Source: JBDROU01 sp043809745 [NCBI: bacterium]
GTDB lineage: Bacteria > Elusimicrobiota > JBDRMW01
DNA: 64,000 nucleotides
Direction of reading: 5' to 3'
Assembly (NCBI GenBank): GCA_043809745.1
Contig: JBDROU010000073.1
Location: forward strand, 1-64,000
Part shown: piece after piece, positions 16,789 to 25,464 of the stretch
Position numbering within the stretch: position 1 is the first letter of the stretch
Layout: each line of letters begins with the position of its first letter
The notes under the pieces: generated by a model
What the model was told of the DNA's origin: nothing
Databases searched by the model: none
Seen by the model: the letters and a program-made list of their open reading frames with translations, nothing else
Position numbers and translations under genes: made by a program

Positions 16789-19333
16789 AAAATACTTAAA
16801 TATAGCCGGGATTATAATCAGTATAGTGTTTTTTGCTGCGGCAATTGTATTGCTGCACAAGGAATTGAGAGGATATCAATATCAGGATATTATTAACAGT
16901 ATACGGACTGCTTCTTTTTCCCATATTTGCCTTGCTTGTATTTTTACCGTACTGAGTTTCTATTTTATGACACTTTATGAAGTATTTGCCTTTCGTTCTA
17001 TAGATCATCCATTGCCGTTTAAGAAAATCGGGTTTACTTCATTTATTGCGAATGCATTCAGCCATGTGGTTGGATTTGCCGTGGTTACCGGATCACTAAT
17101 CCGTTTCAGACAGTATTCTGCATGGGGATTATCTCTTGTTGAAATCGGCAATATTATGGTTGTAAGATCAGTATCATTTTGGATGGGGTTTTTCTTAGTA
17201 TGCGGTTTGCTTTTCACGTTTAATTATAAAGAAGTTTCAGCTATTCCGTATCTGAATCTCCGCACAGCTGTCTTGATCGGAATTATCTGCCTCCTGCTTG
17301 TTATTGGATATCTTATATGGAATAGATATAAGCGGAACATAATCCTTAAAAACATAACAATAAAACTTCCTGATGTCCAATTCTCGCTTATTCAAATTCT
17401 TCTTTCTGCTGTTGATTGGTTTTTGCTTGGATGCGTGTTGTATGTGCTGATGCCTCATTCCATGAAAGCATCATACGCGCAATTTTTTACTATATTTTTT
17501 GTAGCGCAGATCGGTGGTTTTGTCAGCAATGTTCCCGGGGGGCTCGGTGTATTTGAATTGATCATTATTTCTTATTTTTCTTCGCAGATACCGGCATCGG
17601 ATCTTTTAGGGTCATTGGTACTCTACCGTTTTGTGTATTATCTCCTGCCTCTCTGCGCGGCAATGCTTATGCTGGGCGCATATGAGGCAAGAATACTGAA
17701 GGGTTTTACGAAACGAGCTGTCGCATATTTCGGCGAATTGGCACCAGCATTTATTTCACCGGTATTTTCTGTATCAGTATTTATAGCAGGATCAATTTTG
17801 CTTTTTTCAAGCGCAACACCAACACTCCCCTGGCGTCTGACATTCCTCACGCATTTGCTCCCGCTTCCGTTTCTTGAGCTCTCCCATTTCACGGGCAGTA
17901 TTATAGGAATGGGGCTTATGATTCTTGCGCGAGGCCTTTATTACCGATTAAACGGTTCATACATTCTTTCACTGGTGCTGCTCGGCACGGGAATCCTGGC
18001 ATCGCTCATGAAAGGGGTTGATTATGAAGAAGCTGTTTTTCTTTCATTGGTGCTCATTGCTTTGATACCGAGTCGAAGATATTTTTACCGGGAATCGTCG
18101 CTCATTGATGAGAAATTCACTGTAGGATGGATTGCCGCAATAAGTGTTGTGGTAGCCAGTTCAATATGGCTCGGTTTGTTTTCTTACAAGCATGTTGAAT
18201 ATGCGCATACGCTCTGGTGGGAATTCAGCTTCAGCGCTGATGCATCCCGTTTTCTGCGAGGGAGTGTCGGTGCGGTGAGTGCTGCACTTGTATTTGGCCT
18301 GCTGAAATTATTTCGTCCTCCAGCATATGTTCCACTCCGGCCCACAGAGCAGGAATTACAAAAAGCGTTTGTTGTTGCGCAGACATTCCCTTATACGTAT
18401 GCCCAGCTTGCGTGTTTGGGTGATAAGGAACTCCTCTTTAATGATAAAGGGGATTCATTTATCATGTTCAGTATCGAAGGCAGATCGTGGATCAGTATGG
18501 GAGATCCCGTTGGTCCAGAAACCGGGATTGGTGAGCTTCTATGGAATTTTGTCGAGCGATGCGATCAGCATAACGCATGGCCTATTTTTTATGAAATATC
18601 AGAAAAAACTATCCATTACTATCTGGATATGGGCATAAATTGTGTTAAATTGGGAGAGGAAGCGCGGGTTTCAGTGGACTCATTCGCTATTCAGGATAGC
18701 GCGCATAAATCGCTCCGTCATTCAGTAAATCGAATTGAAAAAGACGGGTATGTGTTTGATGTCGTTCAACCTTATCAGGACAAAATGTTCTATGACTCAT
18801 TGCAGAAAGTTTCAGATGAATGGCTGCGGAGCAGAAAGACAAGGGAAAAAGGATTCTCACTGGGGTTTTTTAATCGGGAATATCTGAGACGGCATTCTAT
18901 CGGGATTGTTCAGAAAGAAGGAATTATTGCAGCCTTTTCAAATATATGGCTCGGCGCGGAAAAAGAAGAATTTTCTGTAGATCTTATGAGACAGGTGCAT
19001 GACGCACCGAATGGTATGATGGATTATCTTTTTGTTCAGCTTTTACTCTGGGGCAAGGAACAAGGATTCAGATGGTTTAATTTAGGCATGGCGCCTCTAT
19101 CAGGGTTGGAAAACCGGCCCCTGGCTCCTTTATGGAATAAAATAGGCACCTTTGTTTTCCGGCATGGAGAGCATTTTTATAATTTCCAGGGGCTGCGCGC
19201 TTATAAGGAAAAGTTTAATCCCGTGTGGAAGCCAAAATACCTCGCCTCTCCTGGGGGATTGGCGTTAGCCCGTGTCTTTGCCGATCTTGCGGTGCTTGTA
19301 TCGGGTGGGGTGAAAGGGGTTATTGCCAGATAA
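16781..19333 (+). CDS. mprF: MprF-like phosphatidylglycerol aminoacyltransferase/flippase
   Basis: A bifunctional membrane protein of about 850 residues. The N-terminal half carries many helices of the UPF0104 flippase type (including NVPGGLGVFE), and the C-terminal soluble DUF2156 domain (from about residue 530) transfers an aminoacyl group from tRNA to phosphatidylglycerol. Family signatures include SMGDPVGP, WLRSRKTREKGFSLGFF, DLMRQVHDAPNGMMDYLF, FNLGMAPLSGL and FNFQGLRAYKEKFNPVW. The product (lysyl- or alanyl-PG) makes the membrane less anionic and protects against cationic peptides. I chose the ATG at 16781 with GAAGG upstream; the ATG at 16721 lies in the cardiolipin synthase fossil region. 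It follows the ABC exporter by about 280 nt. Confidence 0.9.
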   Translation: MIKKYLNIAGIIISIVFFAAAIVLLHKELRGYQYQDIINSIRTASFSHICLACIFTVLSFYFMTLYEVFAFRSIDHPLPFKKIGFTSFIANAFSHVVGFAVVTGSLIRFRQYSAWGLSLVEIGNIMVVRSVSFWMGFFLVCGLLFTFNYKEVSAIPYLNLRTAVLIGIICLLLVIGYLIWNRYKRNIILKNITIKLPDVQFSLIQILLSAVDWFLLGCVLYVLMPHSMKASYAQFFTIFFVAQIGGFVSNVPGGLGVFELIIISYFSSQIPASDLLGSLVLYRFVYYLLPLCAAMLMLGAYEARILKGFTKRAVAYFGELAPAFISPVFSVSVFIAGSILLFSSATPTLPWRLTFLTHLLPLPFLELSHFTGSIIGMGLMILARGLYYRLNGSYILSLVLLGTGILASLMKGVDYEEAVFLSLVLIALIPSRRYFYRESSLIDEKFTVGWIAAISVVVASSIWLGLFSYKHVEYAHTLWWEFSFSADASRFLRGSVGAVSAALVFGLLKLFRPPAYVPLRPTEQELQKAFVVAQTFPYTYAQLACLGDKELLFNDKGDSFIMFSIEGRSWISMGDPVGPETGIGELLWNFVERCDQHNAWPIFYEISEKTIHYYLDMGINCVKLGEEARVSVDSFAIQDSAHKSLRHSVNRIEKDGYVFDVVQPYQDKMFYDSLQKVSDEWLRSRKTREKGFSLGFFNREYLRRHSIGIVQKEGIIAAFSNIWLGAEKEEFSVDLMRQVHDAPNGMMDYLFVQLLLWGKEQGFRWFNLGMAPLSGLENRPLAPLWNKIGTFVFRHGEHFYNFQGLRAYKEKFNPVWKPKYLASPGGLALARVFADLAVLVSGGVKGVIAR

Positions 19334-19388
19334 ATATGTTTACGCAGTAGAAAACAATATTAAGAAAAAATAATTTGGCAAAATAATA

Positions 19389-20147
19389 ATGTTTAAATTA
19401 AAAAGTATTAAGACACAATTAATCTTATTCTTGATGATCTTTGCGCTGTATCTTTTCATTAAGGACAATGATTTTTCGTTTTTGAGCGCGACCTTGGTTG
19501 CGGTTGTCGGTGCATTGATAGTTGAATCTATGATTATTTATTTTAAAACGAAAAAATTTACTGTAACTGAAAGTTCGATTATTACCGGTTTTATTGTTGG
19601 ATATGTGCTTTCAGCAGATGAGGCATGGTGGGTATTCGCGGTTAGTTCAGCAGTTGCTATTGGCTCGAAATATTTGATTCGATTCCGAAAAAAGCATATA
19701 TTTAATCCCTCGGCCTTTGGAATATTATCCGTGATCATGTTATTCGGTGTGTCTACGCAGTGGAAAGGAACATACGCATGGTATGCGCTGATTCCCTGGG
19801 GATTATATGCGGCATATAGAATCAGAAAACTGGAAATACTTACCGGCTATGCTGCTGTTGCCCTGATATTGTTTGGTTTTCAAGCATTTTTGCAAGGAGG
19901 TGGATTATGGCATATTTTCGGATATTTTAGCTATTTTTTAATCTCTATCATGATAATTGAGCCCAAAACGGCTCCTATAACGCCAGCTGGAAAGTATCTT
20001 TTTGGTGCAGGTATTTCAGCGCTTATTTTCATATTTACAGAACTCGGAACAAGTTATGATGTTGAGTTAATGAGCCTATTGATTATGAATGCCGCTATAC
20101 TGCTATTTGGTAGAAAACATATATTGAAAAAGGAGGTAGTGCAATGA
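19389..20147 (+). CDS. Orphan RnfD/NqrB-like integral membrane protein
   Basis: A 252-residue protein with about nine hydrophobic segments. The motif HIFNPSAFGIL resembles the NPAAFG block of the NqrB/RnfD/RnfE family (Na+-NADH:quinone reductase and Rnf subunits). The full NqrB/RnfD length is about 350-410 residues, so this is a short version, and I do not see a covalent-FMN Thr motif with certainty. No other rnf or nqr gene is nearby. Its stop overlaps the start of the next small exported protein (ATGA), so they form a translationally coupled pair. Possible role: a membrane redox or ion-conducting module working with that protein. Confidence 0.65.
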   Translation: MFKLKSIKTQLILFLMIFALYLFIKDNDFSFLSATLVAVVGALIVESMIIYFKTKKFTVTESSIITGFIVGYVLSADEAWWVFAVSSAVAIGSKYLIRFRKKHIFNPSAFGILSVIMLFGVSTQWKGTYAWYALIPWGLYAAYRIRKLEILTGYAAVALILFGFQAFLQGGGLWHIFGYFSYFLISIMIIEPKTAPITPAGKYLFGAGISALIFIFTELGTSYDVELMSLLIMNAAILLFGRKHILKKEVVQ

Positions 20148-20524
20148 AAAAGATGTTAGGTTTATCAATGGTTTTTAGTTTCTTATTTGTGGTCGTTTCA
20201 CAGTTGCAGGCGCATCCGCCGTCCGATATCAAAATCACTTTTGATACGGAAACAAAAATGCTTGATGCGGTCATTTCCCATGCTGTGAGCAATCCGATCA
20301 AACATTTCATCAAGAAGGTAGATGTGGGTTTGAATGGAATGGAGATAATTTCACAGAGCATTTCGCGGGAGGACAATAATGATACTCAGACGGTGCGTTA
20401 TCTTATTCCTGATGCTAAAGTCGGTGATGAAATCAGCGTTGAAGGATATTGCAGCATTAGCGGCAAACTAACAAAAAAAATTACGGTGCAGAGTAAAAAG
20501 GCAAAAGCGGACAGCAATAAATAG
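20144..20524 (+). CDS. Small exported beta-sandwich-like protein, unknown function
   Basis: A 126-residue protein with a signal peptide ending at LQA-HPP. The mature part (HPPSDIKITFD..., NPIKHFIKKVDVGLNG, IPDAKVGDEISVEGYC) alternates strands like an immunoglobulin-type or desulfoferrodoxin-like beta-sandwich. One His-Pro-Pro start and a late Cys are the only obvious metal ligands. AGGAGG lies just upstream, within the 3' end of the RnfD-like gene, with a 4-nt overlap. I do not recognise a named family. The coupling suggests that it is the periplasmic partner of the RnfD-like protein. Confidence 0.75.
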   Translation: MKKMLGLSMVFSFLFVVVSQLQAHPPSDIKITFDTETKMLDAVISHAVSNPIKHFIKKVDVGLNGMEIISQSISREDNNDTQTVRYLIPDAKVGDEISVEGYCSISGKLTKKITVQSKKAKADSNK

Positions 20525-20651
20525 TATCAAGCCTATGAAATATTCTGCCGGCATAATATGCTGAATATTTATGGGATGTTCCGGATGAAGGAATCATAAG
20601 AGCTTAACACAGGGTTCAAGGACTAACCTTTGAATGATCTGAAAGAAGGAT

Positions 20652-20669
20652 TTTCATCCATGGGTGAAA
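20652..20669. promoter_or_regulatory. Near-perfect 18-bp palindrome upstream of the LOG-like gene
   Basis: TTTCATCCATGGGTGAAA is symmetrical except for one mismatched pair (positions 20657 and 20664). It lies about 50 bp before the start of the next gene in a 194-bp gap, so it could be an operator. No clear promoter hexamers were found beside it. Confidence 0.25.
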
Positions 20670-20718
20670 TATTTGATTAGTTTATGATAATTGTTAATTT
20701 ATAGCATATTATCTTAAA

Positions 20719-22188
20719 ATGAAAAAATACTTTTTAATAATTCCATTTCTTATTTTTCAATTTGTTGAGAAAATTTGCTCCCAATTATTAATTCCTGCAG
20801 GTGTTGTTGAAACCGGACAGGCAGCAGTAGTTCTTTTTGATCCCTCGGTTTGGTCAGACAACCCGGATAGAATTGTTGAAGGGATAAACGGGGAGCGGAT
20901 TAGAGCGAACGAAATTTATGAGCAATGGAAGAACCCTGCAATTGTAGTTTATGGCGGTTCTGCGGTACCGAGAGGACATAAATATTATGAATTGAGCATT
21001 GAAACAGGTAAGGTTATCTGGAACAGCGGATTTTCAATTCGTTCGGGTGCAGGTCCGGGCATTATGGAGGGATGTTCGATAGGAGCCAATGAGGCTAGAG
21101 GAAAGAGGCATCCTTCGAATGATGTTGACATTCAGGGTATTAGGATACAACTGCCTTTTGAGCAAAAGACCAATCGCTATGTGGATGTTGTTGAGTATTA
21201 TAATTATATGATTACACGAAAACTTGCTTTGAGCTTAAATACTAAAGGTGCTGTGTTTTTCCCCGGAGGGCCCGGTACATTCGATGAATTTTTTGAAGAG
21301 TGGCGCCGGAATGGTTTATTTGTGCTTATGGGGAGTGATTTTTGGATACCGTTTGTTAATGCGCTGTCAAATAGTCTAAAAAGTGCAGAGATATACGTTG
21401 GAGAATTTCCCAAAATAACGGATTCTCCTGAAGAGGCAATCAATTACATTAAAAAGAAATCAGAAAAGAAAAGAGTTACCCATTACGATAAAAAGCGGAT
21501 TATAAGAATAAACAAAGAATTTACAGAAGATATGCAGCAATTAAGCCGTTTATCACCGGCTATTACATTTCTTGGTAATCCTAAAAATAACCATCCGGCA
21601 CTCAAAAATTTAGAAGATTTAATATATATGTTATTGGATAGTAGAATGCCGGTTCGTACAGGGAGTAAAGGTGCCTTATTTGAAACTGTTAGTCATTGTA
21701 TTCGGGATGCTGATGATCTTCACTCGTTGCAAATTGCTATGATGGCATCTCCTAAAAGAAGGAGAATGATGGTAAAGAAAGAGGTCCTTAATTATTTATT
21801 TCCCACCAGTGATGTCAATCATCGAGTTCTGCTGGTAGAGAATTCAAAGGCTTTTATCTTTATACCTGGCGGGATTGAAACAATGTGCCAGCTTTTCGAT
21901 TTTCTTGATTTAATGAAATGTGAGAAAATACAGGATCGTCCTATTATACTTATGGACAGAAGCTTTTGGCAGCCGATTGTTGACGCCTTGAATGATATAG
22001 CGAACAACCCCAATTTCCCAGTAATCGAACCTCAACATCTCGAATCTATTCATGTTGCAGATACAGCAAATGAAGTATTTAACATATTAATTGCAAAAGG
22101 GGTGGTGCCCTCAACTAAATTTGCTGCAAATATCAATATTAATAGAATATCGTTAAGAAAGGATGCTGTAATATCAAATAGTAATTAA
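20719..22188 (+). CDS. Tandem LOG-like (lysine decarboxylase-fold) protein with N-terminal hydrophobic segment
   Basis: A 489-residue protein made of two copies of the Rossmann-type LOG fold. The first has YGGSAVPRG and the nucleotide-binding motif PGGPGTFDE at about residue 182. The second has FLGNP and a divergent PGGIETMCQL at about 383. LOG enzymes split nucleoside 5'-monophosphates into free base and ribose-5-phosphate; PpnN-type proteins are related. The N-terminus MKKYFLIIPFLIFQF looks like a signal or anchor, odd for a nucleotide enzyme, and no ribosome-binding site is clear, so the true start may be further in. The second domain has lost the GT of PGGxGT and may be regulatory. Confidence 0.7.
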   Translation: MKKYFLIIPFLIFQFVEKICSQLLIPAGVVETGQAAVVLFDPSVWSDNPDRIVEGINGERIRANEIYEQWKNPAIVVYGGSAVPRGHKYYELSIETGKVIWNSGFSIRSGAGPGIMEGCSIGANEARGKRHPSNDVDIQGIRIQLPFEQKTNRYVDVVEYYNYMITRKLALSLNTKGAVFFPGGPGTFDEFFEEWRRNGLFVLMGSDFWIPFVNALSNSLKSAEIYVGEFPKITDSPEEAINYIKKKSEKKRVTHYDKKRIIRINKEFTEDMQQLSRLSPAITFLGNPKNNHPALKNLEDLIYMLLDSRMPVRTGSKGALFETVSHCIRDADDLHSLQIAMMASPKRRRMMVKKEVLNYLFPTSDVNHRVLLVENSKAFIFIPGGIETMCQLFDFLDLMKCEKIQDRPIILMDRSFWQPIVDALNDIANNPNFPVIEPQHLESIHVADTANEVFNILIAKGVVPSTKFAANININRISLRKDAVISNSN

Positions 22189-22292
22189 AGTAAAGGAAGT
22201 CTCAAGTATTGGAAAATGAAATGGTGTATTGTCAGAGTTGTCTAAAGAAATTCCATATCCGAGATCAGATCTGGGGAGTATCATTACATTAG

Positions 22293-24083
22293 ATGAAAAA
22301 TATTGTCTGTCCGATAGCTGTTTTTCTGTTATTCTGCTCTGCGCCAAATCCGTTGACCTTCGCCGGCAATATAACATTGTGCTATCACCAATTTGATTAT
22401 TCATTGCATTCACTGTATTCAGTCTTGCCTGAGGTTTTTGAATGGCAGCTTTCATATATCCAAAGCAAAAAAATACCGTTTGCATCGCTTTCTGATATGA
22501 TGAGGCGGTATTCATGGCTGCCTCAAAAAGAAAAAACGGATGTTTGTATCACTGTAGATGATGGCTGGCGAGATTTCATGAATGTGACTCCTATTTTACA
22601 GCAAAAAAGAATCCCTGCAACATTATTTCTTTACCCTGCTGTTATTAATAAAAGTAAAGATTATCTTAACTTGGATGAGTTATCAGTGCTTAAAAAGCAG
22701 AAACTGGTCGATTTTGGATGCCACAGTTATACCCATGCGCTGTTAAAGAGAAAAGATGAGGTATTTCTGAAGCGGGAGATTGTTGATTCAAAAAAGGAGC
22801 TGGAAAAGACATTAGGGAGGAAAATGCAGGCGTTCGCCTATCCCTATGGTGTTACATCAGAAAAAGCGGTTGCGCTTGTAAAAAAGCAGTATAAAGTTGC
22901 ATTTAAGATAAATCCGGAGCCGAATAACCGTAAAACTGATAAATACTTGATTAACAGATATACCGTATTTAAAAACACGACATTTGGGGAGTTCAAAAGT
23001 TATATTGATGCTCTTGACGGTAGTACAACGCGGGAGACATTTGCAGTTGAAAGCCTGGGGATTGTGAAAGACGAAAAGCGCGGATTTCAGTATGCACGTA
23101 TTAGGCTGCACAAGTATGCACCGCAGAAAATAATGAAGACAGTGCTTATTATGCCGAATTCGTCTTTAGGCCCCGGATGGGCATATAAAATAATACCTAT
23201 GCTTATTCAAGAGAATTGTGAAGTATATGTCATGGAGTACAGATCTGCCAATATTCCATTTTACCGTACTGATTATACACTGGCTCTTATTCAATCCTGG
23301 GGTTTGCAGACGTATGTCGATGATACAACTCTACTGTTTGATACGCTTCTAAAGAGAAGGAAAAAAATTACAGTCATTACCTGGGGGGATGGATTTGATA
23401 TAATGACGGCTGTATATAAGTCTGATCAAAAATACAAACAGTTCGTTGAAAGAATTATCGCAGTAAATCCGTCTATACTTGAAAAGAATCAGTTCGGAAA
23501 AACTTACGCTGAACAGCTTGCATATTATAACAAACTGATTTCTCAAAAGAAGCATGCATCACCGACATTTGATTCTTTCCTTGAGGTAAAGACGCTTTGT
23601 GATCTGGCTATTCTGCGGCCAAATGATGCAAGCCCGTTTGCCCACAAATATAAATCCGATAATATTACGAATGAGATGCTCCTTGAAAGAGTATTCGAGC
23701 AGCAAGATTATCCTGTGCTTGCAATACGAAGAAATGTATCTGAATATTCATCACAGGATTTCAGGGATGCTTTCTTTCAAAAACTCCCTTTATTTAGTAT
23801 GATTGTGCCAACAGTGCTGAGGCGGGATATATGTAAGGGTTTTACTCGCAGGTATCAAGTAGCTGTAAAGGGGGCAGATAGCAAACTTGGGCTTACTGCC
23901 GATTTGCTTTGTTCAAAGACGTTCAATCCAAATGGTATACGGATACAAACGGTACTATTAGATAAGAAGATCTGCAATATTCATAATTTGCAGAATTTGT
24001 CTACAATTGAGATTCTGCTTTCGAATAAGGGAAATGGGATTATAAGGGATATAGTCAAAAATGCTGGGATCTCAAATAAATGA
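22293..24083 (+). CDS. Exported polysaccharide deacetylase fused to an alpha/beta-hydrolase-like domain
   Basis: A 596-residue secreted protein (signal peptide about 1-24). Residues about 28-245 are a NodB-type carbohydrate esterase 4 domain: TVDDGW supplies the catalytic Asp pair at 89-90, HSYTH the two metal His at 144 and 148, and AFAYPYG the next motif. Such enzymes deacetylate GlcNAc polymers. The remaining 350 residues look like an alpha/beta-hydrolase fold: GPGWAYKIIPMLIQENCEVYV, then VITWGDGFD where a nucleophile elbow GxSxG would be expected. The Ser is absent, so this half is probably non-catalytic, perhaps a binding module. No strong ribosome-binding site is seen. Confidence 0.78.
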   Translation: MKNIVCPIAVFLLFCSAPNPLTFAGNITLCYHQFDYSLHSLYSVLPEVFEWQLSYIQSKKIPFASLSDMMRRYSWLPQKEKTDVCITVDDGWRDFMNVTPILQQKRIPATLFLYPAVINKSKDYLNLDELSVLKKQKLVDFGCHSYTHALLKRKDEVFLKREIVDSKKELEKTLGRKMQAFAYPYGVTSEKAVALVKKQYKVAFKINPEPNNRKTDKYLINRYTVFKNTTFGEFKSYIDALDGSTTRETFAVESLGIVKDEKRGFQYARIRLHKYAPQKIMKTVLIMPNSSLGPGWAYKIIPMLIQENCEVYVMEYRSANIPFYRTDYTLALIQSWGLQTYVDDTTLLFDTLLKRRKKITVITWGDGFDIMTAVYKSDQKYKQFVERIIAVNPSILEKNQFGKTYAEQLAYYNKLISQKKHASPTFDSFLEVKTLCDLAILRPNDASPFAHKYKSDNITNEMLLERVFEQQDYPVLAIRRNVSEYSSQDFRDAFFQKLPLFSMIVPTVLRRDICKGFTRRYQVAVKGADSKLGLTADLLCSKTFNPNGIRIQTVLLDKKICNIHNLQNLSTIEILLSNKGNGIIRDIVKNAGISNK

Positions 24084-24139
24084 AAATGGGAAAGTAATAT
24101 GGATGTTCGAGAAGTAAAAAATAAATAGGGAGGTGCAGC

Positions 24140-24604
24140 ATGAAGTTAATTAGCATGTTGGTGTTAGGTTGTTTGGTGGCATCCTTAGCGGGTTACCAAG
24201 TGATGGCACAGGAGCACAAAGACGGTATGATGGGGCAGGAAATGATGCAGGATAAAGAGATGGTAAAAGACATGGATAAAGACATGGGAAAAAAGATGGG
24301 AAAAGACATGAAAATGGGCAGGGATAAGTCTATGCATAAAGGGGAAGGCAAGATGATGGGGAAGTGTCCTATGCATGAAAAAATGATGAAAATGATGATG
24401 GAAAGGGAACTAATTGCAACCAGCGATGGAGGGGTTGTCTTGATGATGGGTAATAAACTTTTGAAATATGATAAAAATTTGAATTTGAAGAAAGAAATAG
24501 AGCTCAAAATGGATATGGAAAGCATGCGTGAAATGAAAGAGCAGATGAAAGAAAATTGCCCAATGAATAAAAAAATGATGGATCAAAATATTGAAGAAAA
24601 GTAG
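24140..24604 (+). CDS. Methionine-rich exported protein, candidate copper/silver-binding
   Basis: A 154-residue protein with a signal peptide (cleavage near VMA-QE). About 29 of roughly 131 mature residues are Met, many as MM or MxxM, mixed with Lys and Asp, plus two CPM motifs (KCPMHEK and ENCPMNKK). Clustered Met with Cys and His is what periplasmic Cu(I)/Ag(I) carriers use. A central stretch without Met clusters (IATSDGGVVLMMGNKLLKYD) resembles a beta-propeller-type strand pair. AGGGAGG precedes the ATG. Low-complexity composition makes reverse-strand open frames appear here. Metal binding is inference. Confidence 0.75.
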   Translation: MKLISMLVLGCLVASLAGYQVMAQEHKDGMMGQEMMQDKEMVKDMDKDMGKKMGKDMKMGRDKSMHKGEGKMMGKCPMHEKMMKMMMERELIATSDGGVVLMMGNKLLKYDKNLNLKKEIELKMDMESMREMKEQMKENCPMNKKMMDQNIEEK

Positions 24605-24944
24605 AGAGTTGCGAATACTGTGCACGCATATCGAATTCCTTTATTGAAGCGATAAACCCAAAGTGCTTGATACATATTAATCATTCCATTCAAAAATGAA
24701 AAAAATTTTTAATGCACATTTGTTTTCAGTTCATTTTCTTTTCTATAAGTTGTATTTTGATTGTGGCAGGACTATCAAAAAAGTTGGTCAAGTTTAACTA
24801 AATTAGATACTAGTGCTGGTTTAATCCCATCCGAATAGTATTATTAGAATCGTTAAATCAAAAATTCACACCGGTCATATTAACCAAAAAAGCTATATTT
24901 TATATCTTAAAATCAGGTAATAATAATTTACGTAAAAATATTAC
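24605..24944. other. Intergenic region without recognisable gene
   Basis: About 340 bp of AT-rich sequence between the Met-rich protein and the MarR promoter. A 33-codon open frame starts at about 24696 but has no ribosome-binding site and no recognisable product. Nothing else is supported. Confidence 0.5.
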
Positions 24945-24973
24945 TTGACAAATTAATAGTTATGATATATACT
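24945..24973 (+). promoter_or_regulatory. Sigma70-type promoter of the MarR-lipid operon
   Basis: TTGACA (24945-24950) and TATACT (24968-24973) are separated by exactly 17 bp. This near-consensus promoter lies about 50 bp before the MarR start and is the only strong promoter seen for the 12-kb operon that follows. Confidence 0.75.
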
Positions 24974-24976
24974 ATT
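24955..24976. promoter_or_regulatory. Probable MarR operator overlapping the -10 box
   Basis: AATAGT and ACTATT form a 6-bp inverted repeat with a 10-bp spacer, covering the promoter spacer and -10 box. MarR proteins commonly repress their own operon by binding such a site. Autoregulation here is inference. Confidence 0.5.
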
Positions 24977-25021
24977 TATAAGTAAACAATATGTGCGAAG
25001 CATCCTGAGGAGGATTCTTTT

Positions 25022-25453
25022 ATGAGTTCACGTAAAATTGAAACTGCGAACAAGAGTATTTTGGAAATTATTAAAGCATCGAATAACTTGTTAAAAATTG
25101 GCGATCAATTTTTCAAACCATTTAATATAACAGCAACTCAATATAATGTGCTTGTTATTTTGAAAGAGAACAAAAAGAAAATCAGCCAGCAAGAGCTCGG
25201 TTCGCAACTTGTTGTCACGCGTTCCGATATTACAGGAATAGTTGATCGGCTTGAGAAATATGGATATGTTAAGAGAGTTCCTCATAATAGTGACAGAAGA
25301 ATAAAACTGCTTGAAATCACCAACAAGGGAAATGATTTAATTAATTTAGTAGAGCCCCAATATTTTGAAAAAGTGAATAAGATAATAAAGGCTTTAAGTA
25401 TTGAGGAGTTGGAAAATATAACATTTGCATTGAAACGATTCCAACTTACCTAA
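25022..25453 (+). CDS. MarR-family transcriptional regulator
   Basis: A 143-residue winged-helix repressor. The helix-turn-helix region reads ISQQELGSQLVVTRSDITGIVDRLEKYGYV, followed by the wing VPHNSDRRIKLLEITNKG, both typical of MarR/SlyA. Helices at both ends form the dimer interface. GAGGAGG lies just upstream of the ATG. Its stop TAA overlaps the first possible ATG of the next gene, so it heads the long lipid operon. MarR proteins are usually released from DNA by small lipophilic acids or oxidants; a fatty acid or lipid breakdown product would make sense here but is not shown. Confidence 0.93.
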   Translation: MSSRKIETANKSILEIIKASNNLLKIGDQFFKPFNITATQYNVLVILKENKKKISQQELGSQLVVTRSDITGIVDRLEKYGYVKRVPHNSDRRIKLLEITNKGNDLINLVEPQYFEKVNKIIKALSIEELENITFALKRFQLT

Positions 25454-25464
25454 TGGGTGACCAT

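Noticed and set aside
20534-20566. Inverted repeat AATATTC/GAATATT after the small exported protein
   Set aside because: A 17-nt loop and no T-run, so it is not a convincing terminator.
24185-24625. Minus-strand open frames of 63-110 codons over the Met-rich gene
   Set aside because: The Met/Lys-rich codons on the plus strand give His/Ile/Phe/Ser-rich open frames in reverse; no ribosome-binding site or family signal.
24696-24800. 33-codon open frame in the gap before the MarR promoter
   Set aside because: No ribosome-binding site and no recognisable product.
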